From: Burkholderiales bacterium
GTDB taxonomy: Bacteria > Pseudomonadota > Gammaproteobacteria > Burkholderiales > Usitatibacteraceae
Length of the DNA: 18,332 nt
Direction: 5' to 3'
Assembly: GCA_014378085.1 (NCBI GenBank)
Contig: JACMOJ010000211.1
Span: 1 to 18,332, forward strand
Below are positions 1 to 7,489 of the stretch, one piece after another (the stretch's first letter is position 1; each line of letters opens with the position of its first letter). Below the pieces are notes generated by a model. It had not been told where the DNA came from, searched no databases, and saw only the letters and a list, made by a program, of their open reading frames with translations. The translations under genes and the position numbers were made by a program.

Positions 1-360
1 ACGAGGCAGCAACATACGCGACTTGATCTCGATAAGCAGCGCGGCCATCAGCAGATACTCCGCCGCGAGCTCAAGCTGACCATCGCGCATGGCTTCGACG
101 TACACCATGTACTGTCGCGTCAAATCCGCCATTGGTATGTCGAGAATATCTAGCGAGTGCTTTCTAATTAAATACAGCAGTAAGTCGAGCGGCCCTTCAA
201 ACTGCTCAAGCACGACCGATAACGCATCCGGCGGAATAAACAAATCGGTCGGCAATTGGGTCATCAGTTCGCCACGAATGCGGGCGACTGGTAACTCCAT
301 TGCTAAGCTGCCTTGTTTATCGGCAGCCTTATCGTTGTCCACAACGAGTTCAATACTCAT
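1..360 (-). CDS. scpA: Segregation and condensation protein A, N-terminal part (runs off window)
   Basis: ScpA is the kleisin subunit that bridges the Smc heads in the bacterial condensin complex Smc-ScpA-ScpB and helps segregate chromosomes. The 120 visible codons carry the kleisin N-terminal signature: FEGPLDLLL at residues 54-62, followed by LIRKHSLDILDIP, and the helix EYLLMAALLIEIKSRMLLP at 101-119, which should contact the Smc neck. The start is ATG at 358-360. An in-frame TGA two codons upstream excludes a longer protein, and a GGGG run a few bases upstream may serve as ribosome binding site. It lies 109 bases downstream of trpS on the same strand, an order I associate with Burkholderiales. 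The C-terminal half is beyond base 1. Identification is firm; completeness cannot be judged. Confidence 0.93.
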   Translation of the reverse strand, partial: MSIELVVDNDKAADKQGSLAMELPVARIRGELMTQLPTDLFIPPDALSVVLEQFEGPLDLLLYLIRKHSLDILDIPMADLTRQYMVYVEAMRDGQLELAAEYLLMAALLIEIKSRMLLPR

Positions 361-469
361 AAATCAACCCCACGGTGGGTACACGCGCGCGCAGCGAGGG
401 CGCAGCGAAGCGGTAGCAGCAAGGGGCGGCAAGAGGTTGCAGCGGCGGCAGCAGCGGGCGTCGTGCTTC

Positions 470-1678
470 TCACTTGTAGTCCAACCCCATCGCTTCACGA
501 ACGTCACGCATGGTTTCTTCCGCAGCATTACGTGCTTTTTCACATCCGTCTGCGATGATGTTTTTGATCAACGTCGGATCGTCCTCAAACGGCGCGGCAC
601 GCTCGCGCATCGGCCGCAATTCAGCACAAATACTATCGATGACGGGTTGCTTGCAGTCCAGACAACCGATCGCCGCACTTCTACATCCTTGGATCACCCA
701 GCGTTTTGTGTCTTCACCCGAGTACACCTGGTGTAGCTGCCAAACCGGACACTTCTCAGGGTCGCCCGGATCGGTCCGACGAACGCGCGCTGGATCCGTC
801 GGCATCTTTCGAACTTTTTCCGTCACTGCCTTTTCGTCGTCACGAATATCAATCGTGTTGCCATAACTCTTCGACATCTTTTGGCCATCGAGCCCGACCA
901 TCCTCGAAACCGGCGTGAGCAACGCATCCGGCTCTGGCAATATGACTTTGCCACCGCCTTCGAGGTAGCCGAACAAACGATCGCAATCTCCCATTGACAG
1001 GTTTTGCACGTCGGACAGCAACTCACGCGCCTCATCGAGCGCCTTCTGATTGCCCTCTTGCTGATACTGTGTGCGCAGAGACGAATATAGCTTCGCTTTT
1101 TTCGATCCTAGTTTCTTGACGGCGGCTTCGGCCTTTTCTTCAAACCCCATTTCACGGCCAAACAGGTGGTTAAACCGGCGGGCCACTTCGCGAGTGAGCT
1201 CGATATGTGAAACCTGATCCTCACCTACCGGCACTTGATTTGCGCGATAGATGAGGATGTCTGCGGCCTGCATCAGCGGATAACCGAGGAATCCGTAGGT
1301 AGTGAGATCGCGGCCAAATTGGCCCTGCTTCTCAATCTGATCCTTGTAGGTCGGCACCCGTTCCAGCCACGAGATCGGCGTAAAAAACGACAGCAGCAGG
1401 GTCAGTTCCGCATGCTGCGGAACGCGCGACTGCACAAACATGGTCGCCTGCGAGGGATCAATTCCGGACGCTATCCAATCGATCACCGTGTCTACGGTGT
1501 ATTGCTGGATGACATCAGGCGACTCGTAGTGCGTGGTCAGCGCATGCCAATCGGCGACAAAAAAGAAACAGGGAAATTCGTTCTGAAGTTTTGCCCAGTT
1601 CTTCAAGGCGCCGTGGTAATGGCCCAAGTGGAGCCGCCCAGTTGGGCGCATGCCTGAAAGGACGCGGTCAGGAAACAT
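470..1678 (-). CDS. trpS: Tryptophanyl-tRNA synthetase
   Basis: A cytoplasmic class I aminoacyl-tRNA synthetase that charges tRNA-Trp with tryptophan using ATP. The HIGH-type motif is HLGH at residues 17-20, the block PLMQAADILIYRANQVPVG at 134-152 is the family's substrate-pocket region, and KMSKS sits at 267-271. At 402 residues it is about 70 longer than E. coli TrpS (334). The extra length is mostly a lysine- and glutamate-rich stretch at about 178-247, inserted between the Rossmann-fold halves before KMSKS; I believe this is usual in betaproteobacterial TrpS. The ATG start places the HIGH motif at the normal distance from the N-terminus. A 288-base spacer separates it from the M50 protease upstream, so it may have its own promoter (see 1792-1820). 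scpA follows on the same strand. Confidence 0.97.
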   Translation of the reverse strand: MFPDRVLSGMRPTGRLHLGHYHGALKNWAKLQNEFPCFFFVADWHALTTHYESPDVIQQYTVDTVIDWIASGIDPSQATMFVQSRVPQHAELTLLLSFFTPISWLERVPTYKDQIEKQGQFGRDLTTYGFLGYPLMQAADILIYRANQVPVGEDQVSHIELTREVARRFNHLFGREMGFEEKAEAAVKKLGSKKAKLYSSLRTQYQQEGNQKALDEARELLSDVQNLSMGDCDRLFGYLEGGGKVILPEPDALLTPVSRMVGLDGQKMSKSYGNTIDIRDDEKAVTEKVRKMPTDPARVRRTDPGDPEKCPVWQLHQVYSGEDTKRWVIQGCRSAAIGCLDCKQPVIDSICAELRPMRERAAPFEDDPTLIKNIIADGCEKARNAAEETMRDVREAMGLDYK

Positions 1679-1966
1679 AGTCGGGCATGGAGGCCTAATT
1701 GTCGACGGAAAAAATGGGGGGCTGAACCACCGGCGTCGCGCATGTGCTCGTCTCGGTCAGAGGTGCGCGGCGCAAGAGGTGTCACTCAAAGGTTACAAAC
1801 TTGTCTGCAAAAAAACTCAAGTGGCCGCGGACTACAACCCCGCGACGCGACGAATTACGTGATCTCTTTATCGGTCAATAAAGGTGAATGTGCTGTCCAG
1901 TGTCTCGACGCCGGGAGGCGGAACTGCTAGCGGGACATCACAATGCATTGCGACTTGCATCAAGCT
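1679..1966. other. Non-coding spacer between M50 protease and trpS
   Basis: This 288-base stretch holds no convincing gene on either strand. On the minus strand it should contain the trpS leader. I see no terminator with a T-run after the M50 gene. A six-codon frame (MPDYVS) overlaps the trpS start. It contains no Trp codon, and I found no Trp-rich leader peptide, so attenuation by tryptophan is not supported. Confidence 0.6.
1792..1820 (-). promoter_or_regulatory. Possible sigma-70 promoter for trpS
   Basis: Read on the minus strand, TTGAGT (1815-1820) and TGTAAC (1792-1797) are separated by exactly 17 bases. Each matches the -35 or -10 consensus at four of six positions. Transcription from here would give a leader of roughly 105 nucleotides before the trpS ATG. 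The match is modest and such pairs occur by chance. Confidence 0.3.
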
Positions 1967-2614
1967 TCACCTAAGCCTAAGCACGGAGTATACCGCGTTC
2001 ATTGAGAACTCAACCAGAGGCCAAAGAAACGCGCCCATCACCCCGGTCAAGATCAGTGCAACAAGGATAAACATGCCGTAGGGTTCCGATTTGGCGAAAA
2101 GGTACGATGCACGACCCGGCAGGAGCCCGGCAAGGATCCTCCCGCCGTCGAGCGGCAATAGGGGGAACAAATTAAACACCATCAAAATGGCGTTAACAAA
2201 GATCCCCGCCTTCGCGACAAGAATAACAAATACAACCCCACCCGATGCGGGAAACAGCAGCGCAATTTTGCCTGCCACCGCCCACATTATCATCATCAAA
2301 AGGTTGGCAGCCGGTCCGGCGGCAGCGACCCAGATCATGTCTTGTTTGGGCCTGCGTAAGGCACTGAAGTTGACCGGAACGGGCTTCGCAGCACCAAACA
2401 CGAACGGTGAAAAAAGTAGCGTGACGAGCGGGACGACGATGGTCCAGACCGGATCAATATGCTTTATCGGGTTTAGCGTCATCCTGCCCAGCATGTAGGC
2501 CGTCGAATCCCCAAAGTAGCGCGCCGCAAACGCATGCGCAGCCTCATGCAGGGTGATGGCAAAAATGAGCGGTATCGCATACACCGTGATTTTTTGAATT
2601 GTCTCGATATCCAT
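1967..2614 (-). CDS. M50-family (site-2-type) membrane zinc protease
   Basis: An integral membrane metalloprotease of the S2P/M50 superfamily, short form with several transmembrane helices and no PDZ domain. The zinc motif HEAAH is at residues 23-27 inside the first hydrophobic segment, and the second metal ligand lies in PLLPLDGGR, with Asp at 156. A GPAANLLM segment at 100-107 matches the helix following the second membrane region in this family. Such proteins cleave membrane-embedded substrates. The substrate of this small type is unknown to me, and it should not be equated with RseP, which is longer and has PDZ domains. It lies 44 bases after yciO, in the same direction, so co-transcription with yciO and rnm is likely. 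The ATG at 2612-2614 has only a weak upstream GAG-type binding site. Confidence 0.92.
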   Translation of the reverse strand: MDIETIQKITVYAIPLIFAITLHEAAHAFAARYFGDSTAYMLGRMTLNPIKHIDPVWTIVVPLVTLLFSPFVFGAAKPVPVNFSALRRPKQDMIWVAAAGPAANLLMMIMWAVAGKIALLFPASGGVVFVILVAKAGIFVNAILMVFNLFPLLPLDGGRILAGLLPGRASYLFAKSEPYGMFILVALILTGVMGAFLWPLVEFSMNAVYSVLRLR

Positions 2615-2658
2615 TTTCGCTCAGCGAACAACGCGCAACAATATTGAGGTCCCGAGGC

Positions 2659-3288
2659 CTATCCGTCGAAGCCAAACACGGATACATCACCTTTGCCGCG
2701 CCGCACCAGCGTGGGGTCGTCCTGAGAGAGGTCTATGATGCTCGTAGGCTCAATCCCACAGGCACCACCATCAAGTATGACATCCAGCTGATGTTCGAGC
2801 GCGTCGCGGATTGCTTCAGCGTCATTGAGCGGCTCTACCGCATCAGGCAACATCAAGGTTGATGACAACATCGGCTCACCTAACTCTGCCAACAATGCCA
2901 TGGCGACAAGATTATCCGGAACACGCACGCCGATGGTCGCCCGCTTGGGGTGCGCAAGTCGTCGGGGAAGCTCTCGCGTGGCTTTAAAAATGAACGTGTA
3001 AGCGCCCGGCGTGTTGGCCTTCAATAAACGGTACTGCGTGTTGTCAACCTTCGCAAAGGTGCCGATCTCCGACAAATCCCGGCACACCAACGTGAACTGA
3101 TGGCGCTCATCGACCCCGCGAATTCTTCGAATCCGTTCCATCGCGGTTTTGTCGCCGATGTGGCAGCCAAGCGCGTAACACGAGTCAGTTGGATAGGCGA
3201 TTAAGCCGCCCTGCCGAACAATATCCACGGCGCGCTTGATGAGACGCGGCTCTGGATGCGTTGGATGCAAGACAAAAAACTGACTCAT
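2659..3288 (-). CDS. yciO: Sua5/YciO/YrdC-fold protein, YciO type
   Basis: A 209-residue cytoplasmic protein that is collinear with my recollection of E. coli YciO (206 residues): it shares the MSQFF N-terminus, YPTDSCYALGC at 32-42, AMERIRRIR at 49-57, NTPGAYTFI at 92-100, IGVRVP at 119-124 and GEPMLSSTLMLP at 138-149. The YrdC fold binds ATP and threonyl/carbamoyl substrates and is related to TsaC/Sua5, which makes threonylcarbamoyl-AMP for tRNA t6A. YciO is the paralogue branch, and its own role is less certain, so I do not call it TsaC. The ATG at 3286-3288 has GGTGG nine bases upstream. It sits 47 bases downstream of the RNase AM gene, the same neighbour as in E. coli (rnm-yciO). Confidence 0.92.
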   Translation of the reverse strand: MSQFFVLHPTHPEPRLIKRAVDIVRQGGLIAYPTDSCYALGCHIGDKTAMERIRRIRGVDERHQFTLVCRDLSEIGTFAKVDNTQYRLLKANTPGAYTFIFKATRELPRRLAHPKRATIGVRVPDNLVAMALLAELGEPMLSSTLMLPDAVEPLNDAEAIRDALEHQLDVILDGGACGIEPTSIIDLSQDDPTLVRRGKGDVSVFGFDG

Positions 3289-3335
3289 GTCAAACCACCA
3301 GCGGGTTTAGGGGCACAATTAACAAATCGGGCGCA

Positions 3336-4217
3336 TCAATGAAAAAGCTGCCAGACCGGCACCAAATCACGATCCACATCGCTTAACAGCGCCATCTTTC
3401 CAGGCTCCACGGCTGTTTCGAGTGCGCCATGAAAATCAGCACCGCGCGAGGCATAAAGTCCAAATGCCTTGCAGCGAGCCGCAACCGGAGCGTATTCGCT
3501 CGGCGCGTGGCTACCAGTAACCACCTCGACACCCTGCCCCCCAAGCGCTTTGAACTCCCTGAACAAGCCGTCTAACGCCGCACCGGACAACTTGTATCGC
3601 GCAGGATGCGCAATCACTGCGATGCCACCCGCGGCGCAAATCCAGCCGACAGCGTCGGTAAGACTCGCCCAACGGTGCGGGATATAGCCGGGGTTACCCT
3701 GCGTCAAAAAACGTTTGAACGCCGATCCGATATCCGGGACGATGCCGCGCGCGACCATTGCGCGCGCGAAGTGGGTTCGGCCCAGCATTTCTTTGTTTTC
3801 GGCCAACGCGTATGCATCGTCAAAAATATCCGGCTGTCCCGCGTCCACCAGTTGCTTGGCAATCTCCTTACCGCGTATGATGCGACCGCTTCGCACGCTT
3901 TGCAGCCCTTCCAACAGAGATTGGTCAGCGTCGTTGATGTTCAGCCCGACGATGTGAATCGTCGTGTAGGGACTATCAATGTCATGAGCCGCCACCCAAG
4001 ACACCGAAATTTCTACGCCGCTAATAAATCGGAGCCCAACAGATGACGCACTTGCGCGGGCAGCCGCAATGTTGGCCACCGTGTCGTGGTCAGTGAGTGA
4101 CAGGGCGTCGCAGCCGTTGCGATGGGCTAAACGCACAAGTTCGTCAGCCGATAACAAGCCGTCGGAAGCGCTCGAGTGGTTATGCAGGTCAAAATTCAGT
4201 TCATTAAGATGTTTCAA
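3336..4217 (-). CDS. rnm: PHP-domain RNase AM / 3',5'-nucleoside bisphosphate phosphatase
   Basis: A 293-residue PHP metallo-hydrolase of the YciV/RnmA group. Characterised relatives dephosphorylate nucleoside 3',5'-bisphosphates and act as 5'-to-3' exonuclease on short RNAs and the 5' ends of rRNA precursors. The metal-binding set is visible: DLHNH at 10-14, Asp19, LTDHDT at 41-46, GVEISV at 67-72, GRTHF with His149, IAHPARY with His204, and GADFHG with Asp261 and His263. The only start that gives the usual N-terminus, with the DLHxH motif about ten residues in, is TTG at 4215-4217; no in-frame ATG or GTG lies nearby upstream, and the binding site is poor. It is the first gene of the minus-strand run rnm-yciO-M50 and is divergent from the plus-strand gene at 4318. 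Confidence 0.93.
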   Translation of the reverse strand: MKHLNELNFDLHNHSSASDGLLSADELVRLAHRNGCDALSLTDHDTVANIAAARASASSVGLRFISGVEISVSWVAAHDIDSPYTTIHIVGLNINDADQSLLEGLQSVRSGRIIRGKEIAKQLVDAGQPDIFDDAYALAENKEMLGRTHFARAMVARGIVPDIGSAFKRFLTQGNPGYIPHRWASLTDAVGWICAAGGIAVIAHPARYKLSGAALDGLFREFKALGGQGVEVVTGSHAPSEYAPVAARCKAFGLYASRGADFHGALETAVEPGKMALLSDVDRDLVPVWQLFH

Positions 4218-4317
4218 ATGGCACTTTCTTGCACCTTGGTTTGATGCGTGGTTTGGCGCGTGGGGCGCGGTATGTCGGGAACCAAATCTCGCAACTTAAC
4301 TCGAAGTTGAATATTCT

Positions 4318-5073
4318 ATGGCTGAATTCAAACCAATACGATTTTTTACAAACGGCAGCGCAATCGATGAATCGAGCGTTGAATCGTCCCATGAAGCGTC
4401 GGCCACACGCTTCTCACGCCTTTCATTGGCCACAATCGGCATGCTGACACCCGCTAATCAGCGCGCATTAGCCTCCATCGGGGAGCTACTAGATGTAATC
4501 AAACGTCTGGACGCGACCTACGGCGCGGATGGCCCCCTGCCGCTTGACGATATAGACTCGGCGACCGACGTGGGGTTTAATGCATTGGCTGAACTGGAGG
4601 GGCTGTTACTGCGAGCCGAAGACTCAACCCTGATTGAGGATCTCGATGCGTTGACCTTAAACCTGCTGCTTTGGGCGATGCGACACGATGTACAGATCGC
4701 GAGCTGCGGACCCGCAGTTAACACTCTAGCCCGCAGAGCAAACTCGGCCGCAAGCACCCAAGAAACCGCCGCAGTTTACGCCATGATGCAGGGGGCAATT
4801 GACCATTTCGCTCCTCAACTTTCAGCCGATTTGGAGCGATCCAACCCAGACCGGCCGTGGCGGCTTCTGAATGTCAATTTCGCTATCACTGCAATTCGGA
4901 CCGGCGACTTGGCGCTGATGGACTTCGCGTTTGCCAAATTGAACGAATCGCTGCCAGACGAGCGATACAACTTTTACACCGAAGCGCTGGCAATCGCCGG
5001 GGGTGCCGATTTTCCTCCTGCGCTACGGTCGGCGATCGCGGATCAGTGTCTACAGTGGGCACCAATTCATTGA
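4318..5073 (+). CDS. Unrecognised 251-residue helical protein
   Basis: I do not recognise the family. The protein looks soluble, with no signal peptide or membrane segment, and is mostly alpha-helical by composition. It has a Ser-rich, probably disordered N-terminus (residues 1-35) followed by leucine- and alanine-rich helices. Notable local features are LLWAMRHDVQI near 121-131, and DLALMDFAFAKLNESLPDERYNFYTEAL in the last quarter, which resembles a helical-hairpin repeat. The ATG start follows a weak site. Base and codon use look like the neighbours', so it is probably a resident lineage-specific gene. It is divergent from rnm across a 100-base gap and lies 119 bases upstream of yciB. An uncharacterised TPR-like protein is one possibility, but no repeat motif is clear. 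Confidence 0.8.
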   Translation: MAEFKPIRFFTNGSAIDESSVESSHEASATRFSRLSLATIGMLTPANQRALASIGELLDVIKRLDATYGADGPLPLDDIDSATDVGFNALAELEGLLLRAEDSTLIEDLDALTLNLLLWAMRHDVQIASCGPAVNTLARRANSAASTQETAAVYAMMQGAIDHFAPQLSADLERSNPDRPWRLLNVNFAITAIRTGDLALMDFAFAKLNESLPDERYNFYTEALAIAGGADFPPALRSAIADQCLQWAPIH

Positions 5074-5192
5074 GCTTTCCACCCACCAAGCGATTCATCA
5101 ATCGTGAGATAATCGTCGGCTAGTGTTTTTTGCCCCTCATGCCCTGCTCAAGGGACAACCATTTCCGACCTTATGCGGTCCCAGCGACGTCA

Positions 5193-5786
5193 ATGAAATT
5201 TTTGTTTGATTTCTTCCCGGTCATTTTGTTTTTTGTGGCCTACAAAGCTTTTGACATCTACACCGCGACGCTAGTGGCGATTGCAGCCTCAATCGCGCAG
5301 GTTGGTTATCTTAAATTGGCAAAAAAGAAGGTCGAGCCGATGATGTGGCTCGGCCTCGCGATCATTGTAATTGCAGGCGGTGCCACCGTTATTTTTAAAA
5401 ATGAAATTTTCATCAAGTGGAAACCTACCGTACTTTTCACTGCGATGGCAGTCGCCATTGCCGTCGCGCAGTTCTGGTTTAAGAAAAATCCGGTTGCTTT
5501 CATTTTCAACAACACGATCAGCGCGCCAGACGCGGTCTGGCGGAGGTTGTCGCTGACGTGGATTGGTTTTCTGCTGTTTATCGCTGTGTTGAATGTGTGG
5601 TTTGCCTACTACACGTCGACGGATACTTGGGTCATGTTCAAGACTTTTGGCGACATGGGGCTGTTTTTTGTTTTTATTGTTCTGCAAATTTTTTGGCTGA
5701 TGCCTTATCTTCCTGACGACGACTCCCCCGCGACCGGCAGGCCAAAGCCGGTTGATCCCAAAGCAGAAGCGGAGGGCAAGGTCTAA
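5193..5786 (+). CDS. yciB: Inner membrane-spanning protein YciB (septation protein A family)
   Basis: A polytopic inner membrane protein of 197 residues with about five hydrophobic helices. It carries typical family landmarks: MKFLFDFFPVILFFVAYK at the N-terminus, the lysine-rich KLAKKKVEPMMW after helix two, FKNEIFIKWKPTV, and a PDAVWRRLSLTW block before the last two helices. YciB is linked to cell envelope synthesis and septation in enterobacteria and interacts with elongation and division proteins; its molecular activity is unsettled. The frame is open upstream to 5130, but the ATG at 5193 matches the family N-terminus, while the extra 21 residues are polar and unlike it. The C-terminal tail (PDDDSPATGRPKPVDP) is a hydrophilic extension beyond the usual length of about 180. 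Its TAA stop overlaps the yciI ATG by one base. Confidence 0.95.
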   Translation: MKFLFDFFPVILFFVAYKAFDIYTATLVAIAASIAQVGYLKLAKKKVEPMMWLGLAIIVIAGGATVIFKNEIFIKWKPTVLFTAMAVAIAVAQFWFKKNPVAFIFNNTISAPDAVWRRLSLTWIGFLLFIAVLNVWFAYYTSTDTWVMFKTFGDMGLFFVFIVLQIFWLMPYLPDDDSPATGRPKPVDPKAEAEGKV

Positions 5787-6088
5787 TGTTGTATGCATTC
5801 ATCTGCGAAGAATTGCCCGGCGCACTTGATCGACGGCTGGCGAACCGCCCAGCGCACGTGGAGAGACTGAAGACACTTCAAGCAGAAGGCAGACTCCTGC
5901 TGGCCGGGCCACACCCTATGATTGACAGCGAGGACCCAGGTAGCGCTGGTTTCTCGGGCTCGTTGATCATTGCCGAGTTTGCATCCCGGGAGGCTGCCAT
6001 TGGTTGGGCCGCCGAAGACCCCTATTGCCTCGCAAATGTTTTTTCCCGCGTCACCGTGAAACCGTTTAAGAAAACTTTACCCGCCTGA
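5786..6088 (+). CDS. yciI: YciI-family small protein
   Basis: A 100-residue member of the YciI / dimeric alpha-beta-barrel superfamily, related in fold to muconolactone isomerase-type proteins. The family features visible are the N-terminal strand MLYAFICEE, the helix with conserved His (AHVERLKTLQAEGRLLLAGP, residues about 23-42), GSLIIAEFASREAA, and the DPY motif followed by a C-terminal strand (ANVFSRVTVKPF). The conserved His and Asp are thought to form a catalytic or ligand site, but no reaction is established. The start codon overlaps the yciB stop as TAATG, so translation is probably coupled. bolA follows after a single base. Confidence 0.92.
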   Translation: MLYAFICEELPGALDRRLANRPAHVERLKTLQAEGRLLLAGPHPMIDSEDPGSAGFSGSLIIAEFASREAAIGWAAEDPYCLANVFSRVTVKPFKKTLPA

Positions 6089-6089
6089 A

Positions 6090-6371
6090 ATGGTATCCAC
6101 GCGAAACGACATTATTGAACGGCTCAGCACACTTCAACCATCGTTGTTAGTGGTGGCTGATGATTCGGCCGCACATGCTGGTCATCGCGGCGCGGCGGAG
6201 CACTCGGCTAGAACGGATACACACGATGGCACGCATTTTGAGATCCAAATTGTTTCAACACAATTTGTCGGCAAAACACCCGTCGCGAGGCACCGAATCA
6301 TTTATGAATTGTTGGACGATCTGATGAAAACGCGCATTCACGCCTTAAAAATTGATGCGCGCGCAGCTTGA
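6090..6371 (+). CDS. bolA: BolA-family protein
   Basis: A 93-residue BolA/IbaG-type protein. BolA proteins bind monothiol glutaredoxins and take part in [2Fe-2S] cluster handling; E. coli BolA also influences cell shape and transcription. The fold signature is visible: an initial helix (NDIIERLSTLQP), a His-rich segment DDSAAHAGHRG at about 24-34, and the core HFEIQIVSTQFVGKTPVARHRIIYELL, where FxGK and the RHR motif with the conserved His are characteristic of the nucleic-acid-binding-like loop. The C-terminus IHALKI matches relatives. It begins one base after the yciI stop and precedes the parvulin gene by 42 bases, a cluster I know from other betaproteobacteria. Gene symbol is by family, since BolA and IbaG cannot be fully separated here. 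Confidence 0.92.
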   Translation: MVSTRNDIIERLSTLQPSLLVVADDSAAHAGHRGAAEHSARTDTHDGTHFEIQIVSTQFVGKTPVARHRIIYELLDDLMKTRIHALKIDARAA

Positions 6372-6413
6372 TTCAGAATCATTTTTTGTAACACTCACCA
6401 GAAGGAAGAAGCA

Positions 6414-7268
6414 ATGCAACTGACAAAGAAAACACTCGCTCTCGCGGTCGCTCTGGCCGTTTCTGTACCGGTTATGACTAGCAGCGCTCTCGCGCAGACG
6501 CCATCCAAAGCCGAGAGATCAGCGCCCAAAGCCGCCGCATCAAAGGCGGAGGGCAAAGTCAGCGTGAATGGCGTCATCATTCCGCAGGCGTTTTTCGACG
6601 CCATGAACCGCGAACGCGAAACGTCTGGTCAGGCAGCTTCACCGGAAATCAACGCGGCGATTCGCGATGAGCTGATTAACCGTGAGGTGCTTGCGCAGGC
6701 TGGCGCTAAGCGTGGCCTCGACAAGGATCCCGCGGTTGCCGCACAGATGCGCATCGCTGCGCAAACGGTGCTGATTCGCGCCTACTTTGAAGACCACTCG
6801 AAGGCCAACCCAGTCACTGATGCACAATTGAAGTCGATGTACGACGCATTTTTGACGCAGATGGGGGATAAGGAATTCAAAGCTCGGCACATACTCGTAG
6901 ACACTGAGGAAGAAGCCAAGACAATCATTGCTCAACTTGGTCGCGGCGAGTCGTTTGAAAAACTAGCCAAAGACAAGTCTAAAGACACCGGTTCCAAAGA
7001 CAACGGTGGCGACTTGGATTGGGGTCCGGCAGGCCGCTACGTGCCGGAGTTCGGCAATGCTTTGCGCATACTACAGAAAGGTCAAACCACACCTAACGCC
7101 ATCAAAACGCAATTTGGCTGGCACGTCATTCGCTTGGATGATTCACGCGACAACAAGCCGCCAAAGTTTGAAGACGTAAAAGAGAATTTACGTCAGCGCG
7201 CGCAACAAGAAACGATCGCTCGGCTTGTGCAAGATCTGCGCTCCAAGGCAAAGATTGAAGAAAAATAG
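6414..7268 (+). CDS. Exported parvulin-type peptidyl-prolyl cis-trans isomerase
   Basis: A 284-residue periplasmic foldase of the PrsA/SurA-like group. It has a clear signal peptide (Lys-rich start, hydrophobic core at about 8-21, Ala-Leu-Ala at 25-27 as the likely cleavage site). A short Ala/Lys linker and a SurA-N-like helical chaperone region (about 75-150) follow, then one parvulin domain at about 155-243. The latter shows KARHILVDTEEEA, GGDLDWGPAGRYVPEF and FGWHVIRLDD, the standard PpiC blocks. The C-terminal helix (about 250-284) is charged and probably packs back onto the chaperone module. A strong binding site, AAGGAAG at 6402-6408, precedes the ATG. It is the last gene of the yciB-yciI-bolA cluster and is followed directly by a strong terminator. 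Confidence 0.95.
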   Translation: MQLTKKTLALAVALAVSVPVMTSSALAQTPSKAERSAPKAAASKAEGKVSVNGVIIPQAFFDAMNRERETSGQAASPEINAAIRDELINREVLAQAGAKRGLDKDPAVAAQMRIAAQTVLIRAYFEDHSKANPVTDAQLKSMYDAFLTQMGDKEFKARHILVDTEEEAKTIIAQLGRGESFEKLAKDKSKDTGSKDNGGDLDWGPAGRYVPEFGNALRILQKGQTTPNAIKTQFGWHVIRLDDSRDNKPPKFEDVKENLRQRAQQETIARLVQDLRSKAKIEEK

Positions 7269-7280
7269 TGTTGTTTGTCG

Positions 7281-7316
7281 CAATAAAAAAGGCAGCCTAG
7301 GCTGCCTTTTTTATTG
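7281..7316 (+). terminator. Perfect palindromic intrinsic terminator after the parvulin gene
   Basis: The 36 bases are a perfect palindrome whose centre is GGCAGCCTAGGCTGCC, flanked by six As on the left and six Ts on the right. As RNA this forms a GC-rich stem followed by U6. It starts 12 bases after the parvulin stop. Because the A-run mirrors the T-run, it can work in both directions. Confidence 0.95.
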
Positions 7317-7489
7317 TGCACATTCACTTGCTCGCTTGCTCCGGGTCGAGTACCAAATTCTTCGCCAGCGGGCTGAGCTCGCGCTTTTAATAGATTCAGC
7401 AAAACGCCTCGGGGGGATTGTGAATCTAAACCAATTCCATGAACTTGCCTAGTATTGCAAAGAGCCGCTGACTCACGTAATTTAGCGGC

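Noticed and set aside
361..469. GC-rich GCAGCGG-type simple repeats between trpS and scpA as a functional array
   Set aside because: The units are irregular and short, and no stable hairpin with T-run was found, so it is probably low-complexity spacer.
1650..1700. Leader peptide controlling trpS
   Set aside because: The short frame overlapping the trpS start has no Trp codon, and no terminator/antiterminator pair was seen.
5130..5192. Extended N-terminus of YciB from ATG 5130
   Set aside because: The 21 extra residues are polar and contain Cys/Pro/Arg, whereas the family begins with the hydrophobic MKFLFDFFP segment.
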